Positions 34,645-43,733 of a DNA stretch of 64,000 nucleotides are shown here, piece by piece (position 1 is the first letter of the stretch; every line of letters begins with the position of its first letter). The translations under genes and the position numbers were made by a program. The stretch comes from JASLBX01 sp036373915. Its GTDB lineage: Bacteria > Actinomycetota > Actinomycetes > Jiangellales > Jiangellaceae. The notes beneath the pieces were generated by a model. That model was not told where the DNA came from and ran no database searches. It saw only the letters and a list, made by a program, of their open reading frames with translations. The stretch covers positions 1 through 64,000 of the forward strand of contig DASUUU010000157.1 of assembly GCA_036373915.1 (NCBI GenBank), given 5' to 3'.

Positions 34645-35852
34645 TCCTCTCACTCCAGTACCAGCGCTCCCCCGCTCGTTACCTGGCGTCCCGCGGCATC
34701 ACGTCGGTCAGGGCCGGGCGCCGGTTCGCCGGCATGGTCGCGGGCAACATGTCGCCGCTGCGGCTGGTGAACCTGCCGGCGCCGGACGTTCCGGACGAGG
34801 GCTGGACGAGGGTGGCTCCCATCCTTTCCGGCATCTGCGGATCCGACCTGGGGCTGCTCACCGGGCAGTCGTCGCCATACCTGTCGCCGGTGACGTCAAT
34901 GCCTTTCGTGCCTGGTCACGAGGTCGTCGGCGAGACCCTCGATGACCTGCCGGGCCTGCCCCGCGGAACGCGCGTGGTGCTGGACCCCGTCCTGTCCTGC
35001 GAGCCCCGAGGAACCAAGCAGTGCAGGTGGTGCGCCGCCGGCCGGCACAGCCGCTGCGACCACGTCACCACGGGACGGATCGCGGCCGGCCTACAGACCG
35101 GGTTCTGCGCCGATACCGGCGGCGGTTGGAGCCGTCGCTTCGTGGCGCACCAGAGCCAGTTGCACGTTGTGCCCGACGGGCTGACGAACGAGCGTGCCGT
35201 GCTGGTCGAGCCGCTGGCCTGCGCGGTCCACTCGGTCCGGCGGGTGGACGTCGCGCCCAACTCGACGGTGGCCATCATCGGCGCCGGGACGGTCGGGCTG
35301 ATGACGCTGCTGGCGTTGAAGGAACTCGCACCGGACGTCCCGGTCCATGTCGTTGCCAAGCACAAGCACCAGCAGGACCGCGCCCTCGCACTCGGTGCCG
35401 CCGCCGTCCACCAGCCGGACCGCGCGGCGCGGGCGATCCGCCGCACGACGACGGCCCGGATGCACGTCCCGGAGTTCGGCAACGAGTTCCTACTCGGCGG
35501 TGTCGACGTCGTGTTCGAGTGCACCGGCGGCGCATCGGGCCTGGACACCGCGCTACGGCTGACCCGCGCTGGCGGGACTGTCGTGGTGTCGGGCATGCCG
35601 TCCGGCAGCGTCGACCTCACGCCCCTGTGGTTCCGTGAGCTGAAGCTCGTCGGTGCGTACGCCAGCGGCAGCCCGTCCCCAGACTCTCCCCCTGATTTCG
35701 AGGTCGCCATGTCACTGGCGGGCTCGGCACCGCTGGACGACTGGGTCGAGCCGCCCTACCCGCTCCGGCGCTGGCGCGAGGCTTTGGGCCATGCGGCGGA
35801 GGCCGGCAAGCTCGGCAGCGTCAAGATCGCCTTTGCGCCAGGAAAGGACTGA
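34641..35852 (+). CDS. Zinc-dependent alcohol dehydrogenase (MDR family)
   Basis: The 403-residue product has the medium-chain ADH layout: catalytic zinc Cys in SGICGSDLGLL, VPGHEVVGE, a structural zinc-like Cys cluster (SCEPRGTKQCRWCAAGRHSRC), and the Rossmann motif IIGAGTVGLMTLL. An N-terminal extension of about 45 residues (ILSLQYQRSPARYLASRG) is like glutathione-independent dehydrogenases acting on lipid or sugar alcohols. GTG 34641 overlaps the reductase stop by 4 bases. In the operon it may interconvert the fatty alcohol/aldehyde or oxidise a polar head-group alcohol. Confidence 0.9.
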   Translation: MILSLQYQRSPARYLASRGITSVRAGRRFAGMVAGNMSPLRLVNLPAPDVPDEGWTRVAPILSGICGSDLGLLTGQSSPYLSPVTSMPFVPGHEVVGETLDDLPGLPRGTRVVLDPVLSCEPRGTKQCRWCAAGRHSRCDHVTTGRIAAGLQTGFCADTGGGWSRRFVAHQSQLHVVPDGLTNERAVLVEPLACAVHSVRRVDVAPNSTVAIIGAGTVGLMTLLALKELAPDVPVHVVAKHKHQQDRALALGAAAVHQPDRAARAIRRTTTARMHVPEFGNEFLLGGVDVVFECTGGASGLDTALRLTRAGGTVVVSGMPSGSVDLTPLWFRELKLVGAYASGSPSPDSPPDFEVAMSLAGSAPLDDWVEPPYPLRRWREALGHAAEAGKLGSVKIAFAPGKD

Positions 35853-35856
35853 GAAC

Positions 35857-37434
35857 ATGAGCAGACCAGGGTTCGTCCTCTCTGTTGACGAGCGCACCCC
35901 GCCGCTGCTGGTCCACCAGGGCGAAGGCTTCCGGCTTGAACGGCTGCCGCTGGGCACGAACGTGATCTACCCGCCGGACTCGCTACCGGGCATCCGAAAC
36001 CTGGACGCCGCGATCGCGAAGGCGATCCACAACCCGATCGGGATCGAGCCACTGCCCGAACTGCTCAAGCCCGGGATGCGGTTGACGATCGTGTTCGACG
36101 ACTTGTCCCTGCCGCTACCTCCCATGCAGACGCCGGACGTGCGGCAGCGGGTCATCGAACAGGTCCTCGAGCTGGCCGCCCGGGCCGGCGTCGACGACGT
36201 CGAGCTGATCGCGGCCAACTCGCTGCACCGGCGGATGACACCGGCCGAGCTCAAGCGAGCCGTCGGTGAGCGGGTGTTCCGTTCGTTCTTCCCCGACCAC
36301 CTGGGCAACCACGATGCCGAAGACCGCGAGAATCTCGTCGAGCTCGGCAAGACCGAGCACGGCGAGGTCGTCGAGCTCAACCGGCGGGCCATGGAGAGTG
36401 ACCTCGTCGTCTACGTCAACATCACGCTGACCTCGATGAGCGGTGGGCCCAAGTCGTTGTCGGTCGGGCTGGCGAGCTATCGCAGCCTGCGGCACCACCA
36501 CAACGTGCACACCCTGCGGCATTCGCGCTCGTTCAACGACCCGCCGAACTCGGCCATGCACCACTCGTACGAGCGAATGAAGGACCTGATCGGCGAGCAC
36601 GTGAAGGTCTTCCAGATCGAGACCACCCTCAACAACGACACATTCCCGTCGTCGATGGGTTTTCTTAACAAGCGCGAGTGGGAGTGGAACCTCGCCGACC
36701 AGGCCGCATACCTGGCGGTCAAGCGGGGCAACGAGTTGCTTCCAACGCGGGCGCGGCGCAAGATCTGGCAGTCCACGGTGGCGCCGTACGGAGTGACGGG
36801 TGTCAACGCGGGGATCCCGTCGCAGGTCCACGAGATAACGCTGGCCAACGTCCACCGTCAGCAGCTCACCGAGGTCGACGGACAGGCCGACGTGGCGATC
36901 TTCGGACTGCCCTACATCTGCCCGTACAACGTCAACTCGATCATGAACCCCATCCTGGTGATGTCGCTCGGGCTCGGGTATTTCTTCAATCTCTACAAGA
37001 ACAGGCCGATCGTCCGCCAGGGTGGAGCAGCCATCTTCTACCACCCGGTGCCGCACGAGTTCCACCCGGTGCACCACCCGAGCTACATCGACTTCTTCGA
37101 CGAGGTGCTGACCGAGTCCACGGACCCCGTGGTGCTGGAGACGAAGTACGAGGAGCAGTTCGCCACCGACCCGTGGTATATCCAGCTGTACCGCAAGAGC
37201 TACGCGTACCACGGCGTGCACCCGTTCTACATGTGGTACTGGGGCGCGCACGCGCTCGAGCACCTGGGCGAAGTGATCTTTGTGGGTGGCAACCGGAAGA
37301 CAACGGCGCGCATGGGCTTCAAGGCCGCGTCCACGCTCGCCGATGCCCTCGAGATCGCATCCAACACGGTCGGCCGCTCGCCGTCGATCACCTACCAGCA
37401 TGCCCCGCCTCTGGTAATGGCGGACGTCCGGTGA
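35857..37434 (+). CDS. LarA-like DUF2088 protein (possible nickel-pincer racemase/epimerase relative)
   Basis: The 525-residue protein matches lactate racemase LarA in its N-terminal half: TIVFDDLSLPLP, the His in AANSLHRRMTPAELKRAVG, NHDAEDREN, and the cofactor-binding Lys region MSGGPKSLSVGLASYRSLRHHHN. It is about 100 residues longer than LarA, with Tyr/Trp/His-rich C-terminal segments (YHGVHPFYMWYWGAHALEHL). LarA uses a nickel-pincer nucleotide to racemise 2-hydroxy acids; here a 2-hydroxy lipid or head group could be the substrate. GAAAGG precedes ATG 35857, 4 bases after the ADH stop. Confidence 0.85.
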   Translation: MSRPGFVLSVDERTPPLLVHQGEGFRLERLPLGTNVIYPPDSLPGIRNLDAAIAKAIHNPIGIEPLPELLKPGMRLTIVFDDLSLPLPPMQTPDVRQRVIEQVLELAARAGVDDVELIAANSLHRRMTPAELKRAVGERVFRSFFPDHLGNHDAEDRENLVELGKTEHGEVVELNRRAMESDLVVYVNITLTSMSGGPKSLSVGLASYRSLRHHHNVHTLRHSRSFNDPPNSAMHHSYERMKDLIGEHVKVFQIETTLNNDTFPSSMGFLNKREWEWNLADQAAYLAVKRGNELLPTRARRKIWQSTVAPYGVTGVNAGIPSQVHEITLANVHRQQLTEVDGQADVAIFGLPYICPYNVNSIMNPILVMSLGLGYFFNLYKNRPIVRQGGAAIFYHPVPHEFHPVHHPSYIDFFDEVLTESTDPVVLETKYEEQFATDPWYIQLYRKSYAYHGVHPFYMWYWGAHALEHLGEVIFVGGNRKTTARMGFKAASTLADALEIASNTVGRSPSITYQHAPPLVMADVR

Positions 37435-37483
37435 TCAGCCGCAGCCCACGCGCCCAGGACGATCCTGCGGGAGGTCTGATCTG

Positions 37484-38416
37484 ATGAGTATCCGCGACGA
37501 GATCCAATTGCTCCGTCACGGACGCGACTGGCGGGGACGCTCGACCGTACCCCGCTCTGCCGACCCCTACGTGCTCGACGACCGCGAGCAGGAGTTCCCG
37601 ACCGACTGGGCCCGCAGCCGGGCGGGCAAGATGGCGCGATCTGTCCTTCAGCGCGGCCTGCTCAAGCCGGTGACATGGAGCCAGACCCGCCCGGTCGTCG
37701 AAGGGCTGGAGTATCTGGACAACGTGCAGGGGCCGGTCGTCTTCGTGGCGAACCACTCATCTCATCTCGACACACCGCTGATCGTCGGATCGGTGCCGCG
37801 GCGGTTCGCTGACAAGCTGGCGGTCGGGGCCGCTGCCGACTACTTCTTCGACGCTCGGTGGCGGGCGATCACAACGGCCCTGTTCTTCAACACCTTCCCC
37901 GTCGAGCGCCACGGGCAGCGCCGGCTGCGCTCGCAGGCGGTCGAGTTGCTGGACGAGGGGTGGAGCCTGCTGTTGTTCCCCGAAGGCACTCGGTCCGAGG
38001 ACGGCTGGATGAGCGCGTTCAAGTCGGGCACGGCGCAGCTGTGTGTGAGCCGCAGGGTGCCTGTCGTACCGATCGCGATCCGAGGCGCGTACGCCGCCAT
38101 GCCTCGGGGCCGGAACTGGCCGGTGCCCGGACGCCCGCGGATCGCCGTGCGGTACGGCCGCCCGCTGCTCCCGGTCGAGGGTGAAGGCTTCCGCGAGCTG
38201 CGTGAGCGGATGATGCGGGCGGTGTCCCGACTGGCCGCCGAAGAGGATCTCGGCTGGTACGGCGCGCTGCGGGCGGACGCCGACGACACGCTGCCGACGC
38301 CGACCCGCCGTGAGACCGCCGGTGCCCCGGCCGCCCCTCCGCCCGGCTGGCGCCGTATCTGGGAATCGACCCGCCCCCTGGAGGATCGCCGCCGTCGCCG
38401 CGTCTGGACCTGGTGA
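37484..38416 (+). CDS. PlsC-type lysophospholipid acyltransferase
   Basis: The 310-residue product has acyltransferase motif I NHSSHLDTPLI (NHx4D), motif III FPEGTRSEDGWMSAFKSG, and motif IV VPIAIRGAY. It transfers acyl groups from CoA or ACP to a hydroxyl lipid, such as lysophosphatidate or an alkyl-glycerol. GGGAGGTCTGATCTG precedes the ATG. As last gene of the operon it may esterify the product of the reductase and dehydrogenase. The C-terminal 60 residues are Pro/Arg-rich and lie outside the core domain. Confidence 0.92.
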   Translation: MSIRDEIQLLRHGRDWRGRSTVPRSADPYVLDDREQEFPTDWARSRAGKMARSVLQRGLLKPVTWSQTRPVVEGLEYLDNVQGPVVFVANHSSHLDTPLIVGSVPRRFADKLAVGAAADYFFDARWRAITTALFFNTFPVERHGQRRLRSQAVELLDEGWSLLLFPEGTRSEDGWMSAFKSGTAQLCVSRRVPVVPIAIRGAYAAMPRGRNWPVPGRPRIAVRYGRPLLPVEGEGFRELRERMMRAVSRLAAEEDLGWYGALRADADDTLPTPTRRETAGAPAAPPPGWRRIWESTRPLEDRRRRRVWTW

Positions 38417-38593
38417 CGTTCGATCACGTTCGGCAGGCGGCCCGACGTACCTACATGGCCGCATGCATGAAGATACGTAGCTACCACTGGTGGGCGGCCC
38501 ACCGGCATTCGCAGCTGTAGCCCGGCGCGACTGCCGGGTCTTGCAGGACGGGCGGGGCAGCCTTGAGCGCTTGCTGACGCGTTTCCTCGCCCG

Positions 38594-38719
38594 CCCTTTG
38601 CAATGCACACGTATGGGAAGCGCGGCATTCGCCTACCCGTGTGAGGGTGCTCGTTCGGGCGGCTTTGGATGCTCGGCCCAGCCGAGCGTGGCGCTTCCGA
38701 TTGGTGTGCATTGCAAGGG
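38594..38719. repeat. Inverted-repeat element, family A (copy 1)
   Basis: 38594-38622 (CCCTTTGCAATGCACAC ... GGGAAGCGC) pairs with 38691-38719 (GCGCTTCC ... GTGTGCATTGCAAGGG) with few mismatches around a 68-base spacer. The same arms occur in the element at 49581-49648. Both copies lie between convergent genes, so they may double as terminators. Confidence 0.8.
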
Positions 38720-38733
38720 AGCAGCGGCACCGC

Positions 38734-38874
38734 GGAAGCTCGGTGCCGACCACCCGCCACACTATGGAAGCTCGGTGCCGAGCGCGCGTATCACCGCGGA
38801 AGCTCGGTGTCGCTAGAGCAACACCGCGGAAGCATGGTGCCGGCCGCCCGCCGCACTGTGGAAGCTCGGTGCGG
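38734..38874. repeat. Five tandem 30-32 bp repeats
   Basis: The core GGAAGCTCGGTGCCG or a near copy starts at 38734, 38766, 38798, 38828 and 38860, so the period is 32, 32, 30 and 32. Many units contain a CACCG/CGGTG or CACTATGG-led hairpin. The period is not a multiple of three, so this is not protein repeats. It follows the family A element directly and lies between convergent genes. Confidence 0.78.
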
Positions 38875-38918
38875 GCGCCCGCCGCAGTACCCGACGGCTC
38901 CAAGGCGCTCGGGGACGT

Positions 38919-39719
38919 CTACATTCCGAGGACGCGGCGCAGCTCGCGGGCCTGCCGGCGCGACACCTCCACCCGGCTGCGCTGCCGGTCGTCCATGACG
39001 AGCACGAGCGAGCCCTTGAAGTCGGGCACCAGCTCGCGGACGTGGTCGAGGTTCACCAGATACGACCGGTGGGTCCGGAAGAAATGACCACGCAACCGGC
39101 GCTCCAGTTCGTTCAACGAAAAGCTCACCAGCACTCGCTCGTCGGCGAGCTGAAGGTACGAGTATCCACGCGCGGCGCTCGCGTAGATGATCGAGGCCTG
39201 GTCGACAAGGACCGTCCGGCCGTCACGCTGCACGGGGATACGCCCGAGTGGTTCGGCAGGCGACCCGGGCCCAGCACCCACGCCGCCGAGGCCAACACCA
39301 GCCGGTCCTGCGCCGGCGGCGACTGCGTGTGGTTCCGACTCGTCCGGAGCACCCCCGAGCGCCCGGTCAAGGGCGCGGCGCAGCCGGTCGGCGTCGAACG
39401 GCTTGACCAGGTAGTCCACAGCCTCCAGGTCGAAGGCCTCGACCGCGTAGTCGGGATACGCCGTCGTGAAGATCACCTTGGGACAGTGCGGCAGCCCCCG
39501 CAGGGCGGCGGCGATGTCAAGCCCGGTACCGCCCGGCATCCGGATGTCCAGCAACACCACGTCGTACGTGAGCGACCGGAGCAGGACGAGAGCCTCCTCC
39601 ACGTTGGTCGCCTCCCCGACGACCTGGACGTGTTCGAACTCGTCGAGCAGGTAGCGCAGTTCTGCGCGCGCCGGGGCTTCATCGTCGACGATGAGGGCAC
39701 GGGCACGCATAGCGGTCAC
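38919..39719 (-). CDS. LytTR-domain response regulator
   Basis: The 266-residue product has a receiver domain (ALIVDDEAPARAELRYLL, phospho-acceptor Asp58 in VVLLDIRMPGGTG, Lys in DYLVKPFDADRL) and, after a Pro/Gly/Ala linker, a LytTR DNA-binding domain (RIPVQRDGRTVLVDQASIIYASA, FFRTHRSYLVNLDHVREL). It is translated with a 4-base overlap after the kinase gene and is the last gene of the symporter operon. By analogy to LytS/LytTR and YpdAB/BtsSR systems it may switch on carboxylate uptake. Targets could include the divergent operon at 43767. Confidence 0.93.
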   Translation of the reverse strand: MTAMRARALIVDDEAPARAELRYLLDEFEHVQVVGEATNVEEALVLLRSLTYDVVLLDIRMPGGTGLDIAAALRGLPHCPKVIFTTAYPDYAVEAFDLEAVDYLVKPFDADRLRRALDRALGGAPDESEPHAVAAGAGPAGVGLGGVGAGPGSPAEPLGRIPVQRDGRTVLVDQASIIYASAARGYSYLQLADERVLVSFSLNELERRLRGHFFRTHRSYLVNLDHVRELVPDFKGSLVLVMDDRQRSRVEVSRRQARELRRVLGM

Positions 39720-41020
39720 CGTAACGGGATGCGAAGATCGATCACAGTGCCCGTGCCTTCGGCGGACTGCACGTCGAGCCGGTAGCGCTCGCCGAACAGC
39801 GTCTCGAGCCGCTCGGAGATATTGCGCAACCCGACCCCGACACTGGCGCCCAGCTCGCCAGAAGTGATCTTGTCGAGGACGGCGGGCGGAATTCCGACGC
39901 CGTCGTCTGCGACCTGGATCGCCGTCGTGCGGGTCAGGGGGTCGACGCGGGCCTTCAACGTCACGGTCCCGCCCTCGAGCTTGTCGGCCAGCCCGTGCTT
40001 GACGGCGTTCTCGACGAGCGGCTGGATAGTCAGCACTGGCACGTGTGCGGTCAGCACCTGCGGGTCGATGTCGTACTTGACCCGGACCCGATCGCCATAC
40101 CGCGCCTGCTCCAGCGCCAGGTAGGTACGGACGAAGAAGTACTCCTGCCCGAACTCGGCGAAGTGCCCGTCCTGGCGCACCGCGTAGCGGAAGAAGTCCG
40201 AAAGCCGCAGCAGCAGCTGGCGGGCCTCCTCGGGATCGGTTCGGGCCTTCGAGGCGATCGTATTGAGGATGTTGAACAGAAAGTGCGGGTTGATCTGCGC
40301 TCGCAACGCGTCGAGCTTTGCGTCCGCGGCCAGGTTCCGCTCACGGTCGAGCTCGGCGAGTTCGAGGTGCAGCGACAGGATCCCCGCCATGCCTTCGACC
40401 AGGTCGCGGGCGGGCGGGTCGGCGTAGACCCGGTAGACCTTGAGCGTCCCGACGATCCGTTTGCCGATCGCGAGCGGCGCGACGACAGCCGACTGGAGCG
40501 GGCAGTTCGGCTCGCGGCAGGCGAGCTTCTGGCGCTGCCGCACCACGACCGTCCGCCCACCCGCCAGCACTCGCGCCGTCGCTTCGGTCTGCGGCGGGTC
40601 GCCGACCGTGTGGTGATCCTCGCCGGGCCCGACGAAGGCCAGCACCCGCTCCCGATCAGTGATCGCCACTGCGTCGCTGCCTAGCAGGGGGCGCAGCAGC
40701 TGAACGGTACGACGCGCGGCGTCCGCGGTGAGCCCGGACCGAAGCGGCATCGGCCGGCCCACTGCGGCCAGTGTCCGGGTCGATCCAGAGTTCGGTCCGC
40801 GGCGGGTCCGGGGCAGTCGCGACGCACGCGCCGGACGCGACACCCGTGGCCCACGCAGAGCCGACGGGTAACCCAACGTGAGCAGAAGGGTCAGGATCAC
40901 TCCGGCCACCAGCGTCGTACCGACTCCCAGCGGCGGGTCGGCGAATACTTGCGTGACGAGGTACACCAGACCCCAGGTGGCGGCGATGGCGGCTGCCAGC
41001 GGCAGGCTACCGCTGCGCAT
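39716..41020 (-). CDS. LytS-type sensor histidine kinase
   Basis: The 434-residue protein has two membrane segments near the N-terminus (LAAAIAATWGLVYLVTQVF, VGTTLVAGVILTLLLTLGY), a GAF-like domain (VLAFVGPGEDHHTVGD, SAVVAPLAIGKRIVG), the His-kinase segment LRAQINPHFLFNILNTIAS (His246) and an ATPase domain (LVENAVKHGLADKL, VADDGVGIPPAVLDK). The ATG 41020 overlaps the symporter stop by 14 bases. The C-terminus overlaps the response regulator by 4 bases. It senses an extracellular or membrane signal, probably linked to the transported solute. Confidence 0.92.
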   Translation of the reverse strand: MRSGSLPLAAAIAATWGLVYLVTQVFADPPLGVGTTLVAGVILTLLLTLGYPSALRGPRVSRPARASRLPRTRRGPNSGSTRTLAAVGRPMPLRSGLTADAARRTVQLLRPLLGSDAVAITDRERVLAFVGPGEDHHTVGDPPQTEATARVLAGGRTVVVRQRQKLACREPNCPLQSAVVAPLAIGKRIVGTLKVYRVYADPPARDLVEGMAGILSLHLELAELDRERNLAADAKLDALRAQINPHFLFNILNTIASKARTDPEEARQLLLRLSDFFRYAVRQDGHFAEFGQEYFFVRTYLALEQARYGDRVRVKYDIDPQVLTAHVPVLTIQPLVENAVKHGLADKLEGGTVTLKARVDPLTRTTAIQVADDGVGIPPAVLDKITSGELGASVGVGLRNISERLETLFGERYRLDVQSAEGTGTVIDLRIPLR

Positions 41021-42716
41021 CGCCGCTCCTCCCATCCCTCCGCTGCCGATCCACCCCTGCGATGGTAAGCCGGGCCAGGCGCATGGCCTGCCGGTCGGCG
41101 GCTGTCCCGTGCATCTTGAGCCAGAGCAGCTCAAGATCTTGGGGCACCGCGGTGCGTCGCGACACCACCACTGTGACGGCCGCCGCCAGCGGTGCGGCGA
41201 CCATGGTCGGCGTCATCAGCATCTCGCCGAGCCCGCGGTCGCCGATCACCACTCCGGCTACGAACATCGCGACTGCGGCCAGCGCGCCGACGACCATGCC
41301 CGCGACGGCGCCGGCCGCCGTGGTCCGCCGCCACCAGATGGCCAGGATGAAGACCGGTGTAAGCGCCGACCCGGCCAGCGCGAAGGCCCACGTGACCATG
41401 GTGGCGACGATCGACGGCAGCAGCGCCGTCCATGATTCGGGCCGCAGCCCGAGCGCCAGCCCGGCCGAGGCGAAGGCGACGACCACGACGGTCGCGCGAC
41501 CCGCCCACACCGCCTGCCGCTGGGTCGCCCGTGGGTTGATGTGCCGCTCGTACACGTCGTGGCCCCACGAAGCGGCGGAAGCCAGCAAGAGGCCCGCGAT
41601 CGTGGACATGACGGCGATCAGGGCACCTGTCGCCACCAGCCCGAGGCCCGCCTCTCCCCCATAGATCCGGCCGAGCACGGGCAGTGCATGTTCGGGGACG
41701 CGCAGCACGCCGTCTACCGTCAACTCATCAAGCCACGGGTGGTCGTCGACGGCGGCCGGAATGAGCGTCCGGGCGGCCGTCCCGAGCATTACCGCCAGCG
41801 CGTAGAAGAGCCCGGCCAGACCCAACACCCACACCGTCGTCATCCGGGCAGCGGTACCCGTCGGGCTGGTGAAGTAGCGGTTCATCACGTGTGGAAGTCC
41901 TGCCGTGCCCATTACCAGCGTGATGATCAACGCGAACTGGCCGAGCCCGCCGTAGCGCGCGCCAGGTTCACCGAAACTGGCCGGCGATTCGGCTTCGAGC
42001 CGGTTCGGCGTGGTCGCCAGATCCCATTGGCCGTCCACGTTGACCGGGTTGACCAGCGGCTCGGCCGCCAGGTCGGCGACTGCTGCCCCGTAGTTGAACC
42101 CGGATGCGAGCACGGCGATGGCCAGCCAGACAAGTGCCGCCAGCAACAGAAGGAACTGAACGGCCTGCGTCCACGTCGTTCCGCGCATGCCACCGAAGGC
42201 CACCAGGCCCGTGATCGCGGCGGTGGAGATGATCACGCCGGTCACGTAGGGCGACAGTCCGCCAATGCCTTGACCGACGAGCAACTGCCAGGTGATCCCG
42301 CTACCTACGGCTTGCGGCACTAGATAGGACAGGATGATCAGTTGCACGACGCCGACCGCCACCAGCCGCACCCCGTCCGAGGCCAGTCTGCGCCCCAGGA
42401 AGTCGGGAATCGAGAACTCGCCGAACCGGCGTAGCGGCGCGGCGACGAACAACAGCACCGGCACGAACCCGGCGGCGAACCCTGTCGCGTACCACACGCC
42501 GTCGAGCCCTGAAACGTACACTGCGGCCGCGACGCCCAGGAACGAGGCCGCGGAGAAGTAGTCGCCACAAATGGCGCTCGCGTTGGTCGCGACGCCCACC
42601 CGCTGCCCTGCGAGGTAGAAGTCCAGCGTGGACACGCCGCGCGGACGGATGGCCAGCGCCAGCCCGCCGACGATGATCAGCAAGGAAAGCAGTACGACAA
42701 GGCTTGCGGTGTTCAC
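41007..42716 (-). CDS. Sodium:solute symporter (ActP-like, SSS family)
   Basis: The 569-residue protein has about 13 hydrophobic helices with SSS landmarks: STLDFYLAGQRVGVATNASAICGDYFSAASFLG, VAFGGMRGTTWTQAVQF, and LVMGTAGLPHVMNRYFT. It resembles acetate/monocarboxylate permeases. It overlaps the small DUF485-type gene by 4 bases, a pairing known for ActP/YjcH. It is controlled together with its own two-component genes downstream, suggesting inducible monocarboxylate uptake. Confidence 0.93.
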   Translation of the reverse strand: MNTASLVVLLSLLIIVGGLALAIRPRGVSTLDFYLAGQRVGVATNASAICGDYFSAASFLGVAAAVYVSGLDGVWYATGFAAGFVPVLLFVAAPLRRFGEFSIPDFLGRRLASDGVRLVAVGVVQLIILSYLVPQAVGSGITWQLLVGQGIGGLSPYVTGVIISTAAITGLVAFGGMRGTTWTQAVQFLLLLAALVWLAIAVLASGFNYGAAVADLAAEPLVNPVNVDGQWDLATTPNRLEAESPASFGEPGARYGGLGQFALIITLVMGTAGLPHVMNRYFTSPTGTAARMTTVWVLGLAGLFYALAVMLGTAARTLIPAAVDDHPWLDELTVDGVLRVPEHALPVLGRIYGGEAGLGLVATGALIAVMSTIAGLLLASAASWGHDVYERHINPRATQRQAVWAGRATVVVVAFASAGLALGLRPESWTALLPSIVATMVTWAFALAGSALTPVFILAIWWRRTTAAGAVAGMVVGALAAVAMFVAGVVIGDRGLGEMLMTPTMVAAPLAAAVTVVVSRRTAVPQDLELLWLKMHGTAADRQAMRLARLTIAGVDRQRRDGRSGDAQR

Positions 42717-43030
42717 CGGTGCTCAGCCTCGGTCGTATCCTCGTCCGGGCCGCCGAGCATCCGCGACTCTACGGCGGTGGACAGCGTGGCGGCCGCCAAC
42801 CCGATGACGAAGAAGAAGACGTACAGCCCGAACGCCGCCATCACGAAACTCGGGCTCATACCGCCGATGAGCCGGCCCTGTGACCACCAGTCCAGCAGCA
42901 GCGTGAGACCCGGCACCCCGCCGATGGCCACCAGGAACACGATGAAGTAGCCGACGGCCACCCGCCGCAGTGTGCGAACGGTGGCGTCCACCTCGGCGGG
43001 GGTGTCGTGCTCGTCCGCGTCGCCGTTCAT
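42713..43030 (-). CDS. DUF485-like small membrane protein, symporter accessory
   Basis: The 105-residue protein has an acidic N-terminus (MNGDADEHDTPAEVD), then two hydrophobic segments (VAVGYFIVFLVAIGGVPGLTLL, SFVMAAFGLYVFFFVIGLAAAT). This is the layout of the small subunits that precede ActP-like symporters. AAGG lies about 10 bases before the ATG. It is probably a stability or regulatory partner of the symporter at 41007. Confidence 0.8.
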   Translation of the reverse strand: MNGDADEHDTPAEVDATVRTLRRVAVGYFIVFLVAIGGVPGLTLLLDWWSQGRLIGGMSPSFVMAAFGLYVFFFVIGLAAATLSTAVESRMLGGPDEDTTEAEHR

Positions 43031-43071
43031 TGTCGCGAAACCTTACGGGACGCTCATCCGCGGAGGAAGAA

Positions 43072-43503
43072 CTAGGCCGTCGACCAGATCCGGTACCCGG
43101 TACGCAGCAGGATCACCGCGCCGCCCGCCACCATCACCAGTCCAATGCCTGGCAGCAACTGCCCCCAACTGCCGGTAGTGGCGCTCAGCTCGACGAGCCG
43201 CACCGACTGCCAGCCGACGATCCCGGCGATTACGACGCCGGGGCCGAGCGCATGTGCGAGTGCGACCCGCCGGTACGGCAGCAGCGCGCCGGCTAGCGCA
43301 AGGAAGCCCATGCTCAATGTCCACAGACCCGGGCCCGCCGTCCCCGACAACGACCCGAGCGGCGTCGACACCCACGGCAGCAACGATCCGACGACGCTGA
43401 TCAGGCCGCCGACGATCATGCCGGCACTACCCACGTGCAGGACCCGGCGCCTCACGACGGGGGAATTCGGGGCGCTCGCGCTGCTGGCGTGGGATGTCGA
43501 CAT
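43072..43503 (-). CDS. Four-helix membrane protein of unknown function
   Basis: The 143-residue product has a Ser-rich start and four hydrophobic segments (VGSAGMIVGGLISVVGSLLP, LWTLSMGFLALAGALLP, ALGPGVVIAGIVGWQSV, LLPGIGLVMVAGGAVILL). It is 41 bases upstream of the DUF485-like gene on the same strand and may start the operon. I do not recognise the family. Confidence 0.65.
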   Translation of the reverse strand: MSTSHASSASAPNSPVVRRRVLHVGSAGMIVGGLISVVGSLLPWVSTPLGSLSGTAGPGLWTLSMGFLALAGALLPYRRVALAHALGPGVVIAGIVGWQSVRLVELSATTGSWGQLLPGIGLVMVAGGAVILLRTGYRIWSTA

Positions 43504-43733
43504 GCCCGGATGGTATGCGCGAAACCTGCCGTTAACCCAGCCCCTCGTCCGCGAGCGGTCGCAATGCGAGCACGGACGGTCCAGGAGGCCGTCCTAACGG
43601 TCAGGGCGGCCCTGTCCGACCGGTCGACTGCCGGTAACGACCGTTCGCAACAAGAGACGCGCCGCCCGCTGATCGGCCCTTGCGATGGGGAACCGACGTC
43701 CCTTTCGCTTCGCAGAAACGGGGGCTTGGCAAC

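Noticed and set aside
38734..38874. Possible CRISPR array
   Set aside because: The units are only about 15 conserved bases with similar, not unique, intervening sequence, and no cas genes are present.
38641..38998. Open frames across the tandem repeats
   Set aside because: The repeat period is not a multiple of three, the frames are Arg/Gly-rich and change register, and no ribosome site or family match is seen.
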